DNA of 64,000 nt from UBA3210 sp963623095 (GCA_963623095.1 CAVFKD010000001.1:35485-99484); one strand, 5' to 3'; counted from the first letter of the stretch, positions 51,621 to 60,703 are shown. The notes: generated from the letters alone by a model not told the origin. Numbers and translations are program-made.

Positions 51621-52998
51621 AAAAAGAGATATGACACAAGGAAAGATATATTCTTCCTTATTCTTGTTTGCCTTACCTTTAGTTATTGGCAATATCTTCC
51701 AATTAACTTATAACGTATCAGATTCCATTGTTCTAGGATGGTTTAGTTCTAATCCTATCTCTTCTCAAGCTGCCGTAGGTATCGCAAACCCTATTATGAA
51801 TATCTTTATTGCTTTAATATCAGGTTTATGTGTAGGTGCAGCGATTCATACTAGTGAACTATACGGGCAAAAAGATCAAGAAAAATTAAAAAAACAAATA
51901 ACTACCATGTTTATCTCTGGTGGTATCTTAGTTTTAATTATTACAGTATTATTTATTCTATTATTAAAACCTATTATTCATATTTCTAACGTTACTGATG
52001 AAGTATTAATTAATCAAGCATATCAATACTTGCTTATCATAGGTATTGGTTATTGTTTCACTTTTTTATATAACGCTTATGCTTCTGTATTAAGAAGTAT
52101 TGGTGATTCAATGGCGAGTTTAATCTTCTTAGTATTATCTTGCATATTGAATGTTGGATTAAATATCTTATTTGTTTTAGGCTTTAATTTAGATGTATTA
52201 GGTGTAGCTTTATCAACAACTATATCACAAATTTTATGTGCAATCGCGATTGTTATATATGGCAAAATTAAATATAAAGAAATATTAGTATTTAAAAGAA
52301 ATGAATATAAAGTTGATTTTTCATTATTAAAAACAACCGCGAGTTATGCATTTGCTTCTTGCTTACAACAAATTGTTTTATGGGTTGGTAAATATTTAAT
52401 TTCCACTCAAATAAATAAATGTGATGTAACAATTATTGATGCATTCTCTTCTGCATCTAAGATTGATGATTTTGTCTTCTCTCCTGCACAAAACTTCGGT
52501 CATGCAACTGCGATATTTATCGCTCAAAATAGAGGCGCAGGTAATATCAAAAGAGCTAAACAAGGCCATCTTGCAGGAACAAGCATGAATTTAATCTATG
52601 GTGTATTTATTTCTCTATTTGTTTTCTTTTTAAGAGAGCCTTTATTAAATCTATTCTTATCCAATGATGAAACAATCGCTCAAGCTAAAAGTATAGTTGT
52701 CGATAATGGTACTTCTTATTTAAGGGTTATGTCATTTTTATATCTATGCCCTTGTATAACAAATTCCATCCAATCTTATTTTAGAGGTTTAGGAAAGTTA
52801 AATATTGTCTTTTTATCAACACTTGTTCAAATTATCGCAAGAGTCAGTTTTGTATTTATTTTAATTAACTTATCTACTTATCCATTAGATCAAGTCGCTT
52901 GGGCAACTGGCATAGGATGGGCATTTATGATAAGTTTTGAATTACCATTCTTAATTTATTATTACAAGACAAATAAAGGAATGATTGTTAAAAATTAG
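51613..52998 (+). CDS. MATE family efflux transporter
   Basis: The 461-residue protein has 12 predicted membrane segments and the family start LPLVIGNIFQLTYNVSDSIVLGWF, then LSSGLCVGAAIHTSELYGQKDQEKLKKQ and a second repeat with SSASKIDDFVFSPAQNFGHATAIFIAQNRGAGN. MATE carriers export drugs or metabolites with Na+ or H+. It starts inside the end of the MATE-hydrolase fusion gene, so the two are translated together, and ends at a bidirectional terminator. Confidence 0.92.
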   Translation: MFKKRDMTQGKIYSSLFLFALPLVIGNIFQLTYNVSDSIVLGWFSSNPISSQAAVGIANPIMNIFIALISGLCVGAAIHTSELYGQKDQEKLKKQITTMFISGGILVLIITVLFILLLKPIIHISNVTDEVLINQAYQYLLIIGIGYCFTFLYNAYASVLRSIGDSMASLIFLVLSCILNVGLNILFVLGFNLDVLGVALSTTISQILCAIAIVIYGKIKYKEILVFKRNEYKVDFSLLKTTASYAFASCLQQIVLWVGKYLISTQINKCDVTIIDAFSSASKIDDFVFSPAQNFGHATAIFIAQNRGAGNIKRAKQGHLAGTSMNLIYGVFISLFVFFLREPLLNLFLSNDETIAQAKSIVVDNGTSYLRVMSFLYLCPCITNSIQSYFRGLGKLNIVFLSTLVQIIARVSFVFILINLSTYPLDQVAWATGIGWAFMISFELPFLIYYYKTNKGMIVKN

Positions 52999-53003
52999 TC
53001 ATC

Positions 53004-53034
53004 AAAAAAGCACCTCATATTGAAGTGCTTTTTT
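53004..53034. terminator. Bidirectional terminator after the MATE pair
   Basis: GCACCTCA / TGAAGTGC (one C-A mismatch) around TAT with A and T runs on either side; it also serves the convergent YhcH-family gene. Confidence 0.8.
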
Positions 53035-53049
53035 ATTTGAAATTCAAAC

Positions 53050-53511
53050 TTAGATTCTTACTTTAATAACTAATTTTGTGATTTCTTCATCATCAATTTT
53101 CATACTTGGAAGATGAACATCAGTTGGTGTGAATAATGTGAAGTTTTCATTATCCATAATGACTTTATGTCTTAAAGGTACATCATATTTGATAACATCT
53201 TTTTCTGGATTGTATGGAGTATGAATGTGTTCTTCACATTCTGGTTTTAAATAATCGAAATATGCAATTTCTCTACCATGTAAAACAATTTGCATATCTA
53301 AATGGTTTCTGTGTTCTTCTGGGAAAGCTTGACCTTCTTCTTTTCCAAAATATACTAATTTTGTAATTGTAATATCTTTTTCTTCATTGACAATTGTTTT
53401 ACCTACTGGTAAAGCTTCTAAGTCATGTGATAATAAATAATCAATAACTTCTGAAAGACCTTCGTGTAAGCCTTTATAATCTTTTAATGTTGATAATAAT
53501 CCGTTTAACAT
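53050..53511 (-). CDS. YhcH/YjgK/YiaL family protein
   Basis: The 153-residue protein belongs to a small cupin-like family (the group once named EbgC or DUF386). Seen motifs are VNEEKDITITKLVYFGKEEGQAFPEEHRNHLDMQIVLHGRE and a later VHLPSM metal site. Members are linked to sialic-acid, hexuronate and ketogluconate use and may be anomerases. It lies last in the kinase-HIT-YhcH unit, which fits sugar-acid metabolism. It has a likely metal site of His and Glu (EHRNHLD). Confidence 0.85.
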   Translation of the reverse strand: MLNGLLSTLKDYKGLHEGLSEVIDYLLSHDLEALPVGKTIVNEEKDITITKLVYFGKEEGQAFPEEHRNHLDMQIVLHGREIAYFDYLKPECEEHIHTPYNPEKDVIKYDVPLRHKVIMDNENFTLFTPTDVHLPSMKIDDEEITKLVIKVRI

Positions 53512-53516
53512 ATATT

Positions 53517-53960
53517 TTATTTTCCTTCCTTTACTTCTTCATATGCCGCTCTTATTTTTTCAGCGATAATTTCACATTCATCATTGTCGATATCATGTTT
53601 ATGTGGATTCATTAAGAATATTCCACCCCATTCAAAATCATCTTTATATTTAGGGCATAAGTGATAATGTAAATGACCTAATGTATCACCATATGCACCA
53701 TAATTAATTCTATCTGGGTTATAAACCTTCTTAATGCATTTTGCAGCATCGGATACATCTTTCATAAATGCATCTCTTTCTTTATCGCTTAAATCAGTAA
53801 TTTCTGCGATATGGTCATTTCTATAAGCAACAATTAATCTACCAGGATGAGATTGTTCTTTAAAAACAATAACAATAGATGTATCTGTTTTATATGCAAT
53901 ATAACCGAATTCTGCAAGTTTTGGTCCTCTTGAGCAATAAGGACATGTTTCAATTTTCAT
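53517..53960 (-). CDS. HIT family hydrolase
   Basis: The 147-residue protein has the histidine triad GHLHYHLCPK and an N-terminal CPYCSRG Cys pair that is part of a Zn site in many HIT members; its middle part VAYRNDHIAEITDLSDKERDAF is typical of bacterial HIT. HIT enzymes hydrolyse nucleotide phosphoramidates or AMP-lysine. Its placement 5 bp from the YhcH-family gene and 20 bp after the sugar kinase suggests a function in sugar metabolism, perhaps nucleotide-sugar salvage; this is inference. Confidence 0.88.
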   Translation of the reverse strand: MKIETCPYCSRGPKLAEFGYIAYKTDTSIVIVFKEQSHPGRLIVAYRNDHIAEITDLSDKERDAFMKDVSDAAKCIKKVYNPDRINYGAYGDTLGHLHYHLCPKYKDDFEWGGIFLMNPHKHDIDNDECEIIAEKIRAAYEEVKEGK

Positions 53961-53979
53961 TTTTAATATTTTCTCCTAT

Positions 53980-55008
53980 TTATCTTTGAACTGCGGCGTT
54001 ACCTCTTGTTTTAATAAAGTCTTCAACTTCTTGAACGCCTAAAGTAGAAACATCACCGAATAATGTATGTTTTAAAATTGAAGTAGCTAAGCCAAATTGT
54101 AATGCGTAATGAGGATCATCAAAGTTATTGATTAAACCATGGATTACACCACTTGCGAAAGCATCCCCACCGCCGATACGATCATAGACACTAAATCTAA
54201 TTGGTCCATCAGTTTTAATTGTTCCATCTTTGCAAACGCAGTATGAAGTTAATTCATTATCCGCGGCAGTATGAACAATTCTTTCTGTTGAGAAGACATA
54301 TTTAATCTTTGTCTTAGACATAATTAATTTAGAAATTTCAATCTTCTTTTCGATATTATCTTCTGGAACTACATCTAAATTGTATTCAAGAATATTATGG
54401 ATATCGAAATAATTACCAAATAAGACATCAACATATGGAATAACCTTTTTAAAATGAGGTTTAGATTCTTCAACTGTCCATAATTTAGAACGATAGTTAA
54501 AGTCAAAACTTACTGTAACTCCATATTTTTGACATGCTTCTAAACATTTAAATGCAACTTCTCTTACCTTTGGTCCTAAAGCCAATGTAATTCCGGATAA
54601 ATGGAACCATGTTGCATCTTTAAAGATTGCTTCATAATCTAAATCATCTTTTAAGATTCTAGTAACAGATGAGTGTTTTCTATTATAAACAACTTTACTA
54701 GGACGGCCTCCAAAGCCTGTTTCAACGAAATACATACCAATATTTGAAGATCCACGTGCGATATAACTTGTATCAACACCATGACCTTTTAAATGCTTAA
54801 TCGCAGCGTCACCTAATTGGTTGTTAGGTAACTTAGTTAAAAAGCTTGTGTTATGACCTAAATGAGATAAAGATACTAAAACGTTAGCTTCTCCACCTCC
54901 GTAATTTGCGACATAACTTCTTGCTTGTGAGATAGTTGTATAGTCTGGTGGAGTTAATCTAAGCATAATTTCTCCAAATGCGACTATTTTTTCTTTTCTT
55001 TTTTCCAT
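53980..55008 (-). CDS. kdgK: PfkB-family sugar kinase, probable 2-dehydro-3-deoxygluconokinase (KdgK)
   Basis: The 342-residue kinase has the PfkB start VAFGEIMLRLTPPDY with GGGEANVLVSLSHLG, the substrate-binding FYVETG-like MYFVETGFG, and the ATP-binding catalytic DRIGGGDAFASGVIHGL with the base Asp. KdgK would make KDPG from the KDG that UxaA produces. Identity as KdgK rests on operon context (uxaA, uxaB, YhcH) and on general motif fit; fructokinase or other PfkB members are possible. A palindrome TGTATACA lies in its upstream region. Confidence 0.8.
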   Translation of the reverse strand: MEKRKEKIVAFGEIMLRLTPPDYTTISQARSYVANYGGGEANVLVSLSHLGHNTSFLTKLPNNQLGDAAIKHLKGHGVDTSYIARGSSNIGMYFVETGFGGRPSKVVYNRKHSSVTRILKDDLDYEAIFKDATWFHLSGITLALGPKVREVAFKCLEACQKYGVTVSFDFNYRSKLWTVEESKPHFKKVIPYVDVLFGNYFDIHNILEYNLDVVPEDNIEKKIEISKLIMSKTKIKYVFSTERIVHTAADNELTSYCVCKDGTIKTDGPIRFSVYDRIGGGDAFASGVIHGLINNFDDPHYALQFGLATSILKHTLFGDVSTLGVQEVEDFIKTRGNAAVQR

Positions 55009-55037
55009 AATTACTCCTGTTCTTTGATATAATTACT

Positions 55038-55045
55038 TGTATACA
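55038..55045. promoter_or_regulatory. TGTATACA palindrome upstream of the kinase gene
   Basis: The 12-mer ACTTGTATACAT is identical to one downstream of the -10 of the lipoprotein gene (27916-27928). GntR-type regulators such as UxuR use related palindromes; no such regulator is here. Confidence 0.35.
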
Positions 55046-55089
55046 TGAATATATTTTACCATATAATTATAAGTTTGTTTATAGGTAAT

Positions 55090-56361
55090 TTATTTTTTCT
55101 TCTTAGTAACTTCATCCCAATAGCCTTTAGTTTGTTGTTCTAATTTATTATCTCCATATTCATAATATATTTTTGTTTTAATATCACTTGGTAGATATTG
55201 TTGGTAAATATAATGATTAGGATAATCATGAGGATAGACATAAGTTGTTCCATGTCCTAGGTTTTTACTTCCCTCATAATGAGCGTCTTTTAAATGCATA
55301 GGTATATCATTACCTAAACCATTTTTAACATCTTCCATCGCCTTATCTATTGCGTTTATCACTGAATTAGATTTAGGGCATGTAGATAAGAATATAACTG
55401 CTTCGGCAAGAGGAATGCGAGCTTCTGGAAGTCCTAATTGAAAGGCAGAATCAACTAATGATTTAACAATGACACTTGCTTGGGGATAAGCCAAACCAAT
55501 ATCTTCACTAGCAATAACTAATAATCTTCTACATGGAGAAATTAAATCATCAGCATCAAGCAATTTAGCTAAATAAAATATTCCTGCATTTGGATCACTA
55601 CCCCTGATTGATTTTTGAAAGCATGATAATAAATCATAATGTGCATCTCCATCTCTATCATATTTTGATCCTTGGAAGGAAGAAATGGAATTAACCGCGC
55701 CAAGAGTAAGTTTATAAGTATTATTATAATGTGGACATATAGAAAATAATAACTCTACCATATTCATGGCTTTTCTAGCATCTCCACCAGATAATCTAGC
55801 AATATATTTTTCTAAACCTGGTTCAATATCTAATTCAACGTTCAATTCTTGTTTTACTAGATTTAATCCTCTTGTAATCGCAGGCATTAAATCATAATAA
55901 GAAATAGGTTTAAATTCAAAAACAGTACTACGAGATAATAAAGCATTATAAACATAAAAATAAGGATTTTCTGTTGTAGATGCAATTAAAGTAATATCAC
56001 CATTTTCAATATATTCTAATAATAATTGTTGTTGCTTTTTTGAAAAATATTGAATTTCATCTAAATATAATAATATTCCGTTTTGAGCGTTCAATGTTCC
56101 AATTTGGGATATAACATCTTTAATATCTTGACTACCAGCATTTGTTGCATTTACTTTATATAAAGCCTTATTAGTCATCGATGCAATAATATTCGCGATG
56201 GTAGTTTTTCCTGTACCACTTGGTCCATAGAAAATCATATTAGGAATATTTTTTGATTCTATAATCTTTCTTAAAGGACCATTTTGTCCAATTAAATGTT
56301 TTTGTCCAACAACTTCATCTAAACTAGTTGGACGTAATTTATCTGCGAGAGGTCTTGCCAT
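55090..56361 (-). CDS. rarA: Replication-associated recombination protein RarA (MgsA)
   Basis: The start is ATG 56361 (MARPLADKLRPTSLDEVVGQ) with AGGTG 6 bases upstream. The 423-residue AAA+ ATPase has Walker A GPSGTGKTTIANI, Walker B LYLDEIQYF, sensor TTENPYF and an RarA-type C-terminal tetramerisation domain with GSDPNAGIFYLAKLLDADD. It acts at stalled replication forks. Transcription starts in the 165 bp before; no promoter is convincing. Confidence 0.94.
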   Translation of the reverse strand: MARPLADKLRPTSLDEVVGQKHLIGQNGPLRKIIESKNIPNMIFYGPSGTGKTTIANIIASMTNKALYKVNATNAGSQDIKDVISQIGTLNAQNGILLYLDEIQYFSKKQQQLLLEYIENGDITLIASTTENPYFYVYNALLSRSTVFEFKPISYYDLMPAITRGLNLVKQELNVELDIEPGLEKYIARLSGGDARKAMNMVELLFSICPHYNNTYKLTLGAVNSISSFQGSKYDRDGDAHYDLLSCFQKSIRGSDPNAGIFYLAKLLDADDLISPCRRLLVIASEDIGLAYPQASVIVKSLVDSAFQLGLPEARIPLAEAVIFLSTCPKSNSVINAIDKAMEDVKNGLGNDIPMHLKDAHYEGSKNLGHGTTYVYPHDYPNHYIYQQYLPSDIKTKIYYEYGDNKLEQQTKGYWDEVTKKKK

Positions 56362-56409
56362 ATTTATCACCTAAAATATTTTAACATATTTTATACTAAA
56401 TAAAATAAA

Positions 56410-56456
56410 TAAAAAAATCTTCCTCGCACATAATTGGGGATCAATGCAAGGAAGAT
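56410..56456 (-). terminator. Terminator of the 31-residue peptide gene
   Basis: Minus-strand ATCTTCCTTGCA / TGTGCGAGGAAGAT (long G-U containing stem, 56417-56429 with 56443-56456), followed by T7. Confidence 0.8.
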
Positions 56457-56481
56457 CTTTTTGAGAGTAGTTATGAAATAC

Positions 56482-56513
56482 TATCTTCTTATTTATTATT
56501 ATGAAAGAAGATA
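56482..56513 (-). other. 3' UTR hairpin after the 31-residue peptide gene
   Basis: Minus-strand TATCTTCTT / AAGAAGATA with a 14-nt loop, between the stop codon and the terminator. Confidence 0.5.
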
Positions 56514-56525
56514 CAGGTAATTAAT

Positions 56526-56621
56526 TTAACATCCTTTAATTTTCTTTAAAAGACGTGATCTAATATAAGTTGAAATACCAAGTATAGTCACAACTGTTGT
56601 AAGAATAATAAATTCCATCAT
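56526..56621 (-). CDS. 31-residue hydrophobic membrane peptide
   Basis: The peptide reads MMEFIILTTVVTILGISTYI then RSRLLKKIKGC: one membrane helix (residues 3-20) and a basic Cys-terminated tail. ATG at 56621 follows AGGAGG by eight bases, behind a near-consensus promoter and two identical-type palindromes, and ends at a terminator after a structured 3' UTR. Type I toxins, small membrane regulators and phage-like peptides all share this shape. No antitoxin RNA is obvious on the plus strand. The second ATG (56618) is equally usable. It does not match a family that I know. Confidence 0.65.
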   Translation of the reverse strand: MMEFIILTTVVTILGISTYIRSRLLKKIKGC

Positions 56622-56638
56622 ATTGTTTCCTCCTAGTA

Positions 56639-56654
56639 GTTAGTCATTTCTAAC
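56639..56654. promoter_or_regulatory. Downstream operator palindrome of the peptide gene
   Basis: Minus-strand GTTAGAAATGACTAAC, GTTAG-N6-CTAAC, 32 bp (centre to centre) from the second palindrome, that is three helical turns. Confidence 0.65.
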
Positions 56655-56664
56655 TTACAACTAT

Positions 56665-56693
56665 AGTATAGTTAGTTATATCTAACTTGTCAA
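56665..56693 (-). promoter_or_regulatory. Strong promoter of the peptide gene with an operator in its spacer
   Basis: TTGACA (56688-56693), 17-bp spacer, TATACT (56665-56670). Its spacer contains GTTAGATATAACTAAC (56671-56686), an almost perfect palindrome. Confidence 0.8.
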
Positions 56694-56711
56694 CTAATAT
56701 TATGAAATTTT

Positions 56712-57467
56712 TTAATTATTTTTTAAAAATTTAATTAAAGACTTAATTTCTTTCTTTTCATCTATTAGTAAAGAAGAATAATCTTCACTTGATTTCATGT
56801 TCTTTAATTTAAATTTATCATCATCTAATAATATTAAAATTATGTTTTTATTATGGTGTATTAGAATGTATGGTTCAGATTTTTTTAACAAACAAGATTC
56901 TTCTACTTCTTCTTTAGAATATATATCATAGCCTTTTTCTTTTCTTAATAATGGTAATTCTTTTTGTCTTAATACAATATTAGTTGAATTAATGATCATT
57001 TCTTTATTTGTTGTATCATCAAATACATATATAACTACTTGTTTTTTACCATTACCAAAATCTAGACTACCTCCAATACGAGTAAGTGACGTAGAAGAGA
57101 TTGTACCTTTTAAAACGCTGGTAACTTGTAATCTAGAAACTTTAATATTTAATTTTTGTTTAAATTCATTCTTCTTAGAATGTTTATATCTAATTTCATA
57201 AGTGATATCTTGATCATTTTGTAAAAATAATTTAGTTACTCTTTTATAGTTAATTTCATATAATAAGTTAATTAAATAAAGTATTCCTAAGCTTAAAATA
57301 AATAATCCTAAACATATCCATGAATTAGTATTATTTATTCCTTCATGAGTACGAATAGAAGAAACAAGCATAAATAAAAATAGCATTGAGATAATAATGC
57401 CTACAATAAAAATAACATTAACAACAGTAATTCTAATTTTTAAATTTTTAAATTTCTTTTCTTCCAT
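56712..57467 (-). CDS. Membrane protein of unknown function
   Basis: The start is ATG 57467 (MEEKKFKNLKIRITVVNVIF) with AAGGTGAAAG just before it; an upstream in-frame start at 57530 overlaps the terminator of the next gene. The 251-residue product has two membrane helices (about 12-36 and 49-70) and then a soluble part of about 180 residues with ITYEIRYKHSKKNEFKQKLNIKVSRLQVTSVLKG, beta-rich and Ser/Lys-rich. I do not know the family. It is directly downstream of the gapA terminator. Confidence 0.65.
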   Translation of the reverse strand: MEEKKFKNLKIRITVVNVIFIVGIIISMLFLFMLVSSIRTHEGINNTNSWICLGLFILSLGILYLINLLYEINYKRVTKLFLQNDQDITYEIRYKHSKKNEFKQKLNIKVSRLQVTSVLKGTISSTSLTRIGGSLDFGNGKKQVVIYVFDDTTNKEMIINSTNIVLRQKELPLLRKEKGYDIYSKEEVEESCLLKKSEPYILIHHNKNIILILLDDDKFKLKNMKSSEDYSSLLIDEKKEIKSLIKFLKNN

Positions 57468-57512
57468 ATCTTTCACCTTATTAATTTTACAAAATGAAAT
57501 GTAAATATACAA

Positions 57513-57539
57513 TAAAAAAGTCCTCCACAAGGGAGGACT
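57513..57539 (-). terminator. Terminator of gapA
   Basis: Minus-strand AGTCCTCC-CTTGT-GGAGGACT (57519-57539) followed by a T run. Confidence 0.9.
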
Positions 57540-57561
57540 ATAAGGTTGAATTTAAATTAAA

Positions 57562-58632
57562 TTAGCACTTTTCTGCGAAGTATTTAATTGTTCTGACCAT
57601 TTGTGATGTATATGAATTTTCGTTATCATACCATGAAACAACTTGGACTTGGAATAAACCGTCGCCGATTTTTGAAACCATTGTTTGAGTTGCATCGAAT
57701 AATGAACCGAATCTCATACCAATAACGTCACTTGAAACGATTTGGTCTTCGTTATAACCGAATGATGCTGATTGAGCAGCTTTCATTGCAGCATTGATGC
57801 CTTCTTTTGTTACATCTGCACCTTTAACAACTGCAGTTAAGATTGTTGTAGAACCTGTTGGAACTGGTACACGTTGTGCTGAACCAATTAATTTACCATT
57901 TAATTCTGGGATAACTAAACCGATTGCTTTTGCAGCACCTGTTGAGTTAGGAACAATGTTAGCAGCACCTGCTCTTGCTCTTCTTAAATCGCCTTTTCTG
58001 TGTGGGCCATCAAGAATCATTTGGTCACCTGTATAAGCGTGGATTGTGCTCATGATACCTGATTGGATTGGAGCATAATCATTTAATGCTTTAGCCATTG
58101 GAGCTAAGCAGTTAGTTGTACATGAAGCTGCTGAGATAACTTGATCATCTTTTGTTAATGTTTTTTCGTTAACACCGAAGACAATTGTCTTTAAATCAGA
58201 ACCTGCTGGAGCTGAGATAACAACTTTTTTAGCACCTGCTTGGATATGTGCCATTGATTTTTCTTTTGAGCAGTAGAAACCTGTACATTCTAATACTACA
58301 TCAACACCGATTTTACCCCATGGTAAGTCTTGTGCTTTTGGCATAGCGTAGATTGTGATTTCTTTTCCATCAACTGTGATAGAACCTGGAGTAACAACTG
58401 TTTTACCATCTTCAGCAAAAACTGGTTCTTTTGATGAAACTGTGTGTTTGTTTTCTCCGATATGACCTGCATAACCACCTTGTGCTGTATCATATTTTAA
58501 TAAGTTAGCTAACATGCTTGGGCTAGTTAAATCGTTAATAGCTACGACTTCGTAACCTTCTGCACCAAACATTTGTCTGAATGCTAAACGACCAATACGG
58601 CCAAATCCGTTAATTGCGACTTTTACTGACAT
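57562..58632 (-). CDS. gapA: Glyceraldehyde-3-phosphate dehydrogenase
   Basis: The 356-residue NAD-dependent glycolytic enzyme has the Rossmann start VAINGFGRIGRLAFRQ, the catalytic Cys in SAASCTTNCLAPM, and SWYDNENSYTSQMVRTI near the C terminus, all as in GapA. It is about 20 residues longer than usual, with inserts around GHIGENKHTVSSKEPVF. AGGAGG precedes ATG. It lies alone, with a strong terminator. Confidence 0.97.
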   Translation of the reverse strand: MSVKVAINGFGRIGRLAFRQMFGAEGYEVVAINDLTSPSMLANLLKYDTAQGGYAGHIGENKHTVSSKEPVFAEDGKTVVTPGSITVDGKEITIYAMPKAQDLPWGKIGVDVVLECTGFYCSKEKSMAHIQAGAKKVVISAPAGSDLKTIVFGVNEKTLTKDDQVISAASCTTNCLAPMAKALNDYAPIQSGIMSTIHAYTGDQMILDGPHRKGDLRRARAGAANIVPNSTGAAKAIGLVIPELNGKLIGSAQRVPVPTGSTTILTAVVKGADVTKEGINAAMKAAQSASFGYNEDQIVSSDVIGMRFGSLFDATQTMVSKIGDGLFQVQVVSWYDNENSYTSQMVRTIKYFAEKC

Positions 58633-58735
58633 AAATTAACAACCTCCTATAATTTATTGTTTTGTTTTGTCAACATAATCATTTTACTACATCTCAAATG
58701 TAATTAGTAATATTTTATTGATATTTTTTAATTTT

Positions 58736-60631
58736 TTATTTATTAGTTGATTTAATCATGAGTTCACACATCTTATTAGAAAATGAAACTGGATCTTGAA
58801 GTGGCATACCTTCAATCAACATTGCTTGGTCTAATAATAGATCTGCGTAGTTAGATAATTCATCTTTATTTGTTTCATATAATGACTTTAATGAATTAAA
58901 GATTGGGTGATGAGGATTGATTTCAAGAATCTTTTCTGCCTTTACTTCTCCATTACCTTTATTTTGAGCGAGAACTTTTTCCATTTCAAATGATAAACCT
59001 TCACCTGAAACTAGACATACTGGTGAATCAACTAAACGTTTTGAAACGATAACATCTTTAACCTTACCATCTAATGAATCTTTTAATGCAGAGATAAAGT
59101 CTTTGTTATCTTCAACAACTTTTTCAATGTCTTTCTTTTCATCATCAGATAATAAATCAACGTTTTCACTAGAGATATTCGCGAATTCTTTATCTTGGTA
59201 TTTAGCTAAAATTTGAATACAGAATTCATCAATATCTTCATCGAGTAATAAAACATCATATCCTTTTTGTTTTAGTTTTTCCATTTGAGGAATATCTTTC
59301 TTACTTGAAGAAACATAATATATCTTGCTTTGACCTTCTTTCATTAAAGAAACATAATCTTTTAATGAAATATGATCATCACCAATAGTATGTTTAAATA
59401 CTAATAAATCTTGTAATAATTCATTTTTAGAACCATATGATTCATAAATACCATATTTGATAAATGTACCATAATTCTTCCAGAAATTTAAATAACGTTC
59501 CATATCGCTATCTTTGATAGAAGATAATTCTTTAATAACTTTATTTTCAATATTTGTAGATATCTTCTTTAGAATTGCGTTTTGTTGAAGAATTTCTCTT
59601 GAAATATTTAAGCTTAAATCACTTGAATCAACTAAGCCTTTAACAAATCTTAAATAATCTGGAACTAAGTCTTTACACTTATCCATGATGAAGACGCCTT
59701 TAGTATATAAAGATAATCCTTTTTCATAATCTCTTGCATATAGGTTATAAGGAACTTCACCTGGGATGAATAATAATGCATCGTAGGAAATATTACCTTC
59801 TACTTTGACATTAATAGATGTAAATGGATTAGAAAAATCATTAAATTTTTCTTTATAGAAGTTATTTAAATCTTCTTCTGATACATCTTTTTTAGGTTTC
59901 TTCCAAAGTGGAACCATTGAATTTAATGTTTCTAATACAGTTTCTTCTTTTGGATTTTCACCCTTTTCATCATATTCAGTTTTTGTAACATACATTTGAA
60001 TAGGATATCTTACATAATCAGAATATTTCTTAACTAATGCTTCAATACGATATTGTTTTAAATATTCATCATAGTTTTCATCTTCTTTATTTTCTCTTAA
60101 ATATAAAGTAATAGTTGAACCGCAATCTTTTTTATCGCATTCATCAATGGTATATTCATCTTCACCTGTTGAAGTAAAGATATATCCTTTTTCTGAATAT
60201 GGAGATTTAGTTTCAACAACTACCTTACTTGCGACCATAAATGCTGAATAGAAACCAACACCAAATTGACCAATAATATCAACTTCTGAAGCATTTCCAT
60301 CATCTTTTTCTTTCATCTTTTTGATGAATTCAGAACTACCAGAACTTGCAATTGTACCTAAGTTATTGTTAAGTTCATCATGTGTCATACCAATACCGTT
60401 ATCGGATATTGAAATTGTTCTTGCTTTTTCATCAACTTGTAAGAAAATTCTATAATCATTTCTTTTTTCTAACTTATCATCTGTTAAAGATAAATAATGA
60501 TATTTATCAATTGCATCTGAAGCATTAGAAATTAATTCTCTTAAGAATATTTCTTTGTTTGTATAAATTGAATTGATCATTAAATCTAATAATCTTTTTG
60601 ATTCTGTTTTAAATTTATTTACTTCCGCCAT
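58736..60631 (-). CDS. htpG: Molecular chaperone HtpG (Hsp90)
   Basis: The start is ATG 60631 (MAEVNKFKTESKRLLDLMIN), eight bases after AGGAGG; the in-frame ATG at 60649 precedes that site. The 631-residue protein has the ATP-binding GHKL domain with ELISNASDAIDKYHYL, DNGIGMTHDEL and GQFGVGFYSAFMV, a middle domain with SLYTKGVFIMDKC and a dimerisation tail. Two CIRCE elements in its upstream region indicate HrcA control, which is not the pattern in Bacillus subtilis. Confidence 0.95.
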   Translation of the reverse strand: MAEVNKFKTESKRLLDLMINSIYTNKEIFLRELISNASDAIDKYHYLSLTDDKLEKRNDYRIFLQVDEKARTISISDNGIGMTHDELNNNLGTIASSGSSEFIKKMKEKDDGNASEVDIIGQFGVGFYSAFMVASKVVVETKSPYSEKGYIFTSTGEDEYTIDECDKKDCGSTITLYLRENKEDENYDEYLKQYRIEALVKKYSDYVRYPIQMYVTKTEYDEKGENPKEETVLETLNSMVPLWKKPKKDVSEEDLNNFYKEKFNDFSNPFTSINVKVEGNISYDALLFIPGEVPYNLYARDYEKGLSLYTKGVFIMDKCKDLVPDYLRFVKGLVDSSDLSLNISREILQQNAILKKISTNIENKVIKELSSIKDSDMERYLNFWKNYGTFIKYGIYESYGSKNELLQDLLVFKHTIGDDHISLKDYVSLMKEGQSKIYYVSSSKKDIPQMEKLKQKGYDVLLLDEDIDEFCIQILAKYQDKEFANISSENVDLLSDDEKKDIEKVVEDNKDFISALKDSLDGKVKDVIVSKRLVDSPVCLVSGEGLSFEMEKVLAQNKGNGEVKAEKILEINPHHPIFNSLKSLYETNKDELSNYADLLLDQAMLIEGMPLQDPVSFSNKMCELMIKSTNK

Positions 60632-60643
60632 ATAATAGCCTCC

Positions 60644-60670
60644 TGGCACTCTTTTTATCCAAGTGCTAAC
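60644..60670. promoter_or_regulatory. CIRCE element 1 of htpG
   Basis: CTGGCACTC-N9-AAGTGCTAA. It matches the CIRCE consensus TTAGCACTC-N9-GAGTGCTAA at 15 of 18 positions and lies just downstream of the promoter near the ribosome site. Confidence 0.75.
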
Positions 60671-60675
60671 TAATA

Positions 60676-60703
60676 TTATAGAAATGTTTTTAGCAATGTC
60701 AAT
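60676..60703 (-). promoter_or_regulatory. Promoter of htpG
   Basis: TTGACA (60698-60703), 16-bp spacer, TATAAT (60676-60681), lying between the two CIRCE elements and overlapping the second. Confidence 0.8.

Noticed and set aside
56457..56525. An antisense (type I antitoxin) RNA on the plus strand opposite the 31-residue peptide.
   Set aside because: TTGAGA at 56461 has no -10 box at 16-18 bp, and no plus-strand terminator is visible, so I cannot support an antitoxin.
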